A stretch of 64,000 nt of DNA from Streptomyces sp. NBC_01476 (GTDB lineage Bacteria; Actinomycetota; Actinomycetes; Streptomycetales; Streptomycetaceae), in NCBI RefSeq assembly GCF_036227265.1, contig NZ_CP109446.1, forward strand, positions 4,966,001 to 5,030,000, in the 5' to 3' direction. Position 1 is the stretch's first letter; each line of letters begins with the position of its first letter. Shown piece by piece: positions 59,776 to 64,000 of the stretch. The notes under the pieces are model-generated. The model was not told the DNA's origin and did not search any database. It saw only the letters and a program-made list of their open reading frames with translations. The position numbers and the translations under genes are program-made.

Positions 59776-61398
59776 ATGGGACATGTGGAAGCAGCGCACA
59801 TCGAGTACTACCTGCCGGACGGGCGGGCGCTGCTCGGCGACGTCTCGTTCCGGGTCGGCGAAGGCGCCAAGGCGGCCCTGGTGGGCCCGAACGGCGCCGG
59901 CAAGACCACGTTGCTGCGGCTGATCGCCGGTGAGCTGAAACCGCATGGCGGCACCGTCACGGTCAGTGGCGGCCTCGGTGTGATGCGGCAGTTCGTCGGC
60001 GGCGTCCGTGACGACCGTACGGTCCGCGACCTGCTGGTCTCGGTGGCGCACCCCCGGCTCCAGGCCGCGGCCAAGGCGGTGGACGTCGCCGAACTGGCGA
60101 TGATGGCGCAGGACGACGAGCCCGCGCAGATGGCGTACGCGACCGCGCTCAACGAGTGGGCGGAGGCCCGCGGTTACGAGGCGGAGACGCTCTGGGACAT
60201 GTGCACCACCGCGGCGCTCGGCGTGCCTTACGAGCGGGCGCAGTGGCGTGAGGTCAAGACGCTGTCGGGCGGTGAGCAGAAGCGGCTGGTGCTGGAGGCG
60301 CTGCTGCGCGGGCCCGACGAGGTGCTGCTGCTGGACGAGCCGGACAACTATCTGGACGTCCCCGGCAAGCGCTGGCTGGAGGAGCAGCTGGCGCAGACCA
60401 AGAAGACGGTGCTCTTCGTCAGCCACGACCGCGAGCTGCTGGCGCGCAGCGCCGAGCGGATCGTCAGCGTGGAGCCGAAGCCGGCCGGCAGCGACGTGTG
60501 GGTGCACGGCGGTGGCTTCGCCACCTACCACGAGGCCCGCAAGGAGCGCTTCGCCCGCTTCGAGGAACTGCGGCGGCGCTGGGACGAGGAGCACGCGAAG
60601 CTCCGGGCGATGGTGCTGCGGCTGCGCCAGCAGGCGTCCATCAGCCCCGACATGGCGTCCCGCTACCACGCGGCGCAGACCAGGTTCAAGAGGTTCGAGG
60701 ACGCCGGGCCGCCGCCGGAGCCGCCGCGCGAGCAGGACATCAGGATGCGGCTCAAGGGCGGGCGTACGGGGGTACGGGCGGTCACCTGCGCGCAGTTGGA
60801 GCTGACCGGGCTGATGCGACCGTTCGATCTGGAGGTCTTCTACGGGGAACGAGTCGCGGTGCTCGGCTCCAACGGCTCGGGCAAGTCCCACTTCCTGCGG
60901 CTGCTGGCGGGGGACGCGTCGGTGGCGCACACCGGGACGTACAAGCTGGGCGCGCGGGTGGTGCCGGGGCACTTCGCCCAGACGCACGCGCATCCGGAGC
61001 TGGTCGGGCGGACGCTGGTGGACATCTTGTGGAGTGAGCACGCGCACGACCGCGGGCGGGCCATGTCGGTGCTGCGGCGCTACGAGCTGGAGCGGCAGGG
61101 GGACCAGCCGTTCGACAAACTCAGCGGGGGGCAGCAGGCGCGCTTCCAGATCCTGCTGATGGAGTTGCAGGGGACGACGGCGCTGCTGCTGGACGAGCCG
61201 ACGGACAACCTGGACCTGGAGAGTGCGGAGGCGCTTCAGGAGGGGTTGGAGGCGTATGACGGCACGGTGCTTTCGGTGACCCATGACCGGTGGTTCGCGC
61301 GGTCCTTCGACCGTTTTCTGGTCTTCGGGGCGGATGGGGTGGTCCGGGAGACGCCGGAGCCGGTCTGGGACGAGCGCCGGCCCCTGCGGGGTGCCTGA
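59776..61398 (+). CDS. ABC-F family ATPase (duplicated ABC domains)
   Basis: 540 aa, no membrane segment. Two ABC domains: Walker A GPNGAGKTTLLRLI (about residue 37) and GSNGSGKSHFLRLL (about residue 362), signatures LSGGEQKRLVLEALL and LSGGQQARFQILLMEL, Walker B VLLLDEPDNYLD and LLLDEPTDNLD. The second Walker A has Ser-His in place of the usual Ser-Thr/Thr-Thr, so ATP use at that site may differ. ABC-F proteins act on ribosomes, as translation factors or in ribosome protection. The interdomain linker has RFARFEELRRRWDEEHAKL. The ATG is preceded by GGGAGAATCC. Confidence 0.9.
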   Translation: MGHVEAAHIEYYLPDGRALLGDVSFRVGEGAKAALVGPNGAGKTTLLRLIAGELKPHGGTVTVSGGLGVMRQFVGGVRDDRTVRDLLVSVAHPRLQAAAKAVDVAELAMMAQDDEPAQMAYATALNEWAEARGYEAETLWDMCTTAALGVPYERAQWREVKTLSGGEQKRLVLEALLRGPDEVLLLDEPDNYLDVPGKRWLEEQLAQTKKTVLFVSHDRELLARSAERIVSVEPKPAGSDVWVHGGGFATYHEARKERFARFEELRRRWDEEHAKLRAMVLRLRQQASISPDMASRYHAAQTRFKRFEDAGPPPEPPREQDIRMRLKGGRTGVRAVTCAQLELTGLMRPFDLEVFYGERVAVLGSNGSGKSHFLRLLAGDASVAHTGTYKLGARVVPGHFAQTHAHPELVGRTLVDILWSEHAHDRGRAMSVLRRYELERQGDQPFDKLSGGQQARFQILLMELQGTTALLLDEPTDNLDLESAEALQEGLEAYDGTVLSVTHDRWFARSFDRFLVFGADGVVRETPEPVWDERRPLRGA

Positions 61399-61784
61399 GC
61401 GGTCGGTGGTACCCCCCGAGGCCGCGGTGCCCGGCCCCACCCCCGCGCCCAACGGCGCCCCCCCGGGCCCGCGGTGCCCGGCCCCACCCCCGCGCCCGGC
61501 GGCGCCCCCCAGGGGCGCGGGGAACTGCGCGACCGGCCACGACGGGGCCGCACCCCGTCACCGGCCCAAAGGGGCTGTTTCTGTCGTATCCGGGCCACCG
61601 GTCGGTGGCCGGTTGCTCGCGCAGTTCCCCGCGCCCCTAAAAACAACCGCCGCCCGCCAGGGCACCCGGCGCCGCTAAAAAGCAACGCCGCCCGCAAGGG
61701 CACCCTTGGCCGCTGCAAGCAACCGCCGGCCGCCAGGGCACTCGGGGGCGGGGGTCGTGGGAGGGGTAGGGCGCCCCGCAGGGG
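61399..61784. repeat. Mosaic of three repeat types, including copy D of the dispersed inverted repeat
   Basis: 386 bp between convergent genes. First, a 42-bp unit starting CCGCGGTGCCCGGCCCCACC occurs twice (61422-61463 and 61469-61510). Second, 22-bp perfect inverted arms starting AGGGGCGCGGGGAACTGCGC (61511-61532 and 61617-61638) enclose an inner CCGGCCAC / GTGGCCGG stem. Third, about 38-bp units starting AAGCAACCGCCG-like sequence occur three times (61641-61743). No gene seen. Confidence 0.85.
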
Positions 61785-62918
61785 TTAGTGGTGGATCGGC
61801 GTCGGCGTCGTGGAGATGAGACGCCGGCCGGACCCGCCCCATTGGAGCGCGATGACCTCCGCCAGGATGGCGACCGCCGTCTCCTCGGGGGTGCGCGCGC
61901 CGAGGTCGAGGCCGATGGGGGAGGCGAGGCGGCTCAGGGCCGCCTCGGAGACGCCGGCCTCGCGCAGCCGCCGCAGGCGGTCCTCGTGGGTGCGGCGGCT
62001 CCCCATCGCCCCGATGTAGCGCGCCGGGGTCCGCAACGCCCGCTCCAGCAGCGGGATGTCGAACTTCGGGTCGTGGGTCAGCACACAGATCACCGTGTTC
62101 GCGTCCACCGGCACCCGGTCCAGATACCGGTGCGGCCAGTCCACCACCAACTCGTCCGCGTCCGGGAACCGTTTGCGCGTGGCGAACACCGGCCGGGCGT
62201 CGCAGACCGTGACGTGGTAGCCGAGGAACTTCCCCATCCGGGCGACCGCCCCGGCGAAGTCGATCGCCCCGAAGACCAGCAGCCGCGGCGGCGGCGCGAA
62301 CGACTGGACGAAGACCGCCAGATCGGCCCGGCGCTGCTCGCCCTCCCGCCCGACCCGTACCACCGCGGTCGTGCCCTGCGCGAGCAGCCCGCGGGCCTGC
62401 TCGGTGACGGCCGCGTCCAGCCGGGGATCGCCGAGCGTGCCCGCGGCCTGCTCCGGGGCGACCACCAGATCGCGTTCCGGCGGGTTGCCGTCCGTGCCCG
62501 CCGGGCCTGTGCCCTGGGCCGCGTGCTCGGCGATCAGCGAGGCGACCGCCACCGGCCGTCCCGCGGCGATCGCGTCGAGCACCCCGGGCAGGTGCGGGAA
62601 GTGCCCGCCGCCGGCCGGCCGGACGAAGACCTCCACCGTGCCGCCGCAGGTGAGCCCCACCTCGAAGGCGTCGTCGTCGCTGACCCCGTACGCCGTCAGC
62701 ACCGGGCGGCCGGTCGCGGTGACCTCCTGGGCCAGGTCGTAGACCGCGCCCTCCACGCACCCGCCGGAGATGCTGCCGATGACGTCGCCGTCCTCGGCCA
62801 CCGCCATCGAGGCGCCCGGCTGACGCGGCGCCGACTTCCAGGTTCGTACGACGGTGGCCACGGCGAACCGCTTCCCGGCCGCCTGCCACGAGGCGAGGCC
62901 ATCCGCGATGTCGCGCAT
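61785..62918 (-). CDS. XdhC/CoxI family maturation protein
   Basis: 377 aa from an ATG after GAGAGGAG. XdhC/CoxI proteins bind molybdenum cofactor and help insert its sulfurated form into molybdenum hydroxylases. The N-terminal domain has RTWKSAPRQPGASMAVAEDG and IGSISGGCVEGAVYDLAQEV with the conserved Cys; the C-terminal NAD(P)-binding-like domain has LLVFGAIDFAGAVARMGKFL, VCDARPVFATRKRFPDADEL and IGAMGSRRTHEDRL. Divergent from a FAD subunit gene of a molybdenum hydroxylase, with which it probably works. Confidence 0.93.
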   Translation of the reverse strand: MRDIADGLASWQAAGKRFAVATVVRTWKSAPRQPGASMAVAEDGDVIGSISGGCVEGAVYDLAQEVTATGRPVLTAYGVSDDDAFEVGLTCGGTVEVFVRPAGGGHFPHLPGVLDAIAAGRPVAVASLIAEHAAQGTGPAGTDGNPPERDLVVAPEQAAGTLGDPRLDAAVTEQARGLLAQGTTAVVRVGREGEQRRADLAVFVQSFAPPPRLLVFGAIDFAGAVARMGKFLGYHVTVCDARPVFATRKRFPDADELVVDWPHRYLDRVPVDANTVICVLTHDPKFDIPLLERALRTPARYIGAMGSRRTHEDRLRRLREAGVSEAALSRLASPIGLDLGARTPEETAVAILAEVIALQWGGSGRRLISTTPTPIHH

Positions 62919-63263
62919 TCGGGCTCCTCTCCGAGCACCCGGAGCCGCCCCTTGTTCCATGGTCGCGTGCCGCGGTTGCCCGCGCCTCGTCCAGGCGCGC
63001 CAAGCGGCCGTTCCCCCGGCTCCGCGCTGAGCATGCGAAGCCTCTGACCTGGGTGTCAACCGGCGGTTAACGGTTCGCTTAGGTCGGGGTCCCCCGTTCG
63101 GCCGTAAAGTTAAGCAGTCGCTTAACTCGCCGTTGACTTCTGTGCCGGCGAGGCGCCCAATGTGCCCCGAGCGCACGTGGCGGATCACCGCCGCGGCGCG
63201 TGGCCAAGCCGCCGAGGCGAGACCGGACCGGGGACGTACGGTCCGGCGAAAGGGGCGTTCCGC
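62919..63263. promoter_or_regulatory. Divergent control region with twin operator-like sites
   Basis: 345 bp. GTTAACGGTTCGCTTAGG (63066-63083) and GTTAAGCAGTCGCTTAAC (63109-63126) share GTTAA-N4-TCGCTTA; the second is a perfect 7-bp inverted repeat. They are 43 bp apart, about four helical turns. TTGACT (near 63134) could be a -35 for the rightward gene. No gene is seen. Confidence 0.55.
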
Positions 63264-64000
63264 ATGCAGGTTCCCGCGCCGTTCGAATACCAGCGGGTGA
63301 GCAGTGTCGACCAGGCGATCGGGCTGCTCGACCGGCTCGGTGACACCGCCCGGCTGGTGGCCGGCGGCCACAGCCTCCTTCCGATGATGAAGCTGCGGCT
63401 GGCCAACTTCGAATACCTGATCGACATCAACGACCTCCACGAGCAGCTGGGTTACATCGCGGTCGAACCCGGCCGGATCCGGATCGGTGCCATGACCCGG
63501 CACCGCGAGCTGCTGGAGTCCGCCGAACTCGCCGCCGCCTTCCCGATCTTCCGTGACGCCGAACGGGTGATCGCCGACCCCGTGGTCCGCAACCGCGGCA
63601 CCCTCGGCGGCTCGCTCTGCCAGGCCGACCCCTCCGAGGACCTCTCCGCGGTGTGCACCACGCTCGACGCCACCTGCGTCATCCGCGGCCTGGACGGCGA
63701 GCGCGAGGTCTCCATGGAGGACTTCCACCAGGGCCCGTACGAGACGGCCGTCGGCGACGCCGAGATGCTCACCGAGGTCCGCTTCCCGATCCGGCCGAAC
63801 GGGTCGAGCGCCTACGAGAAGGTCGAGCGGCGGGCCGGCGACTGGGCAGTGGTCTCGGCCGGCGCCGCGGTCTGGCTGGACGGCGCGGGACTGATCGCGG
63901 ACGCCCGGGTCGGCCTGGCCGCCGTCGGCCCCAACACCGCCGGCATCCCCGGTATCGCCGAAACGCTGCGCGGCCGGCCACCGTCCGAGGAGCTGTACGC
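63264..64000 (+). CDS. FAD-binding medium subunit of a molybdenum hydroxylase (partial)
   Basis: At least 245 codons, running off the window end. The N-terminal MQVPAPFEYQRVSSVDQAIG, the FAD-binding LVAGGHSLLPMMKLRLANF and the second loop VVRNRGTLGGSLCQADPSED are the signature of CoxM/CutM-type subunits of CO dehydrogenase-like and xanthine dehydrogenase-like enzymes. It transfers electrons from the iron-sulfur subunit to FAD. Start chosen at the ATG after AAAGGGGCG. The large and small subunits presumably follow outside the window; substrate cannot be told. Confidence 0.92.
   Translation, partial: MQVPAPFEYQRVSSVDQAIGLLDRLGDTARLVAGGHSLLPMMKLRLANFEYLIDINDLHEQLGYIAVEPGRIRIGAMTRHRELLESAELAAAFPIFRDAERVIADPVVRNRGTLGGSLCQADPSEDLSAVCTTLDATCVIRGLDGEREVSMEDFHQGPYETAVGDAEMLTEVRFPIRPNGSSAYEKVERRAGDWAVVSAGAAVWLDGAGLIADARVGLAAVGPNTAGIPGIAETLRGRPPSEELY

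Noticed and set aside
61399..61784. Insertion sequence or transposon at the stacked repeats
   Set aside because: No transposase frame and no clear target-site duplication.

Overview
The window is high-GC DNA (many GTG starts, very long antisense open frames, a large share of the sequence GC-rich in the third codon position) from an actinobacterium. The gene order murB / add / aspC / tRNA-Trp / secE / nusG / rplKA / rplJL / rpoBC / rpsL-rpsG-fusA-tuf / S10-spc-alpha operons / truA is the one I know from Streptomyces, and the RpoB numbering matches Streptomyces exactly (1161 aa, TTG start). I therefore read it as a Streptomyces-like member of the Streptomycetaceae. Two things depart from that template: a zinc-type (C+) rpsD sits inside the alpha operon between rpsK and rpoA, and an alpha-beta fused bacterial-type glycyl-tRNA synthetase is present.

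Layout. 1-4.5 kb: end of murB, convergent adenosine deaminase and aspartate aminotransferase, tRNA-Trp, secE and nusG with a strong terminator. 4.6-7.1 kb: an accessory block (MarR regulator, WrbA-type quinone reductase, secreted SGNH esterase, pterin dehydratase) that separates nusG from rplK. 7.3-19.3 kb: rplK, rplA, a lipoprotein, rplJ with an L10 leader, rplL, rpoB and rpoC. 19.5-22.4 kb: MFS exporter, TetR regulator and a DUF1707 membrane protein. 22.5-27.1 kb: str operon rpsL-rpsG-fusA-tuf. 27.6-39.8 kb: accessory region with a two-gene glycosylation operon (GT29 sialyltransferase-like protein plus a glycosyltransferase/TPR/pyruvyltransferase fusion), a convergent ABC exporter, the fused GlyRS, a secreted GH16 beta-glucanase with a ricin-type lectin domain, and a secreted malectin-like protein. 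40.2-57.4 kb: S10, spc and alpha ribosomal-protein clusters including secY, adk, map, infA, rpmJ, rpoA and rplQ. 57.4-64 kb: truA, a proline-rich membrane protein, an ABC-F ATPase, and a divergent xdhC / FAD-subunit pair at the edge of a molybdenum hydroxylase cluster.

How it works together: most of the window is the core gene-expression machinery (RNA polymerase alpha, beta and beta', NusG, ribosomal proteins, EF-G, EF-Tu, IF-1) with protein export (SecE, SecY) and N-terminal processing (Map). Accessory genes are lodged at the boundaries between the operons. Intergenic DNA there is unusually structured: an exact 90-bp tandem duplication between rplK and rplA, a hairpin shared by the rpsL and rpsJ leaders, two overlapping minicistrons before the MFS gene, and at least four copies of a long inverted repeat located after gene 3' ends.

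The best candidate for an undescribed system is the GT29 / pyruvyltransferase operon at 27.6-31.4 kb; the fused GlyRS next to it is the second. All assignments come from reading the sequence; no database search was run.
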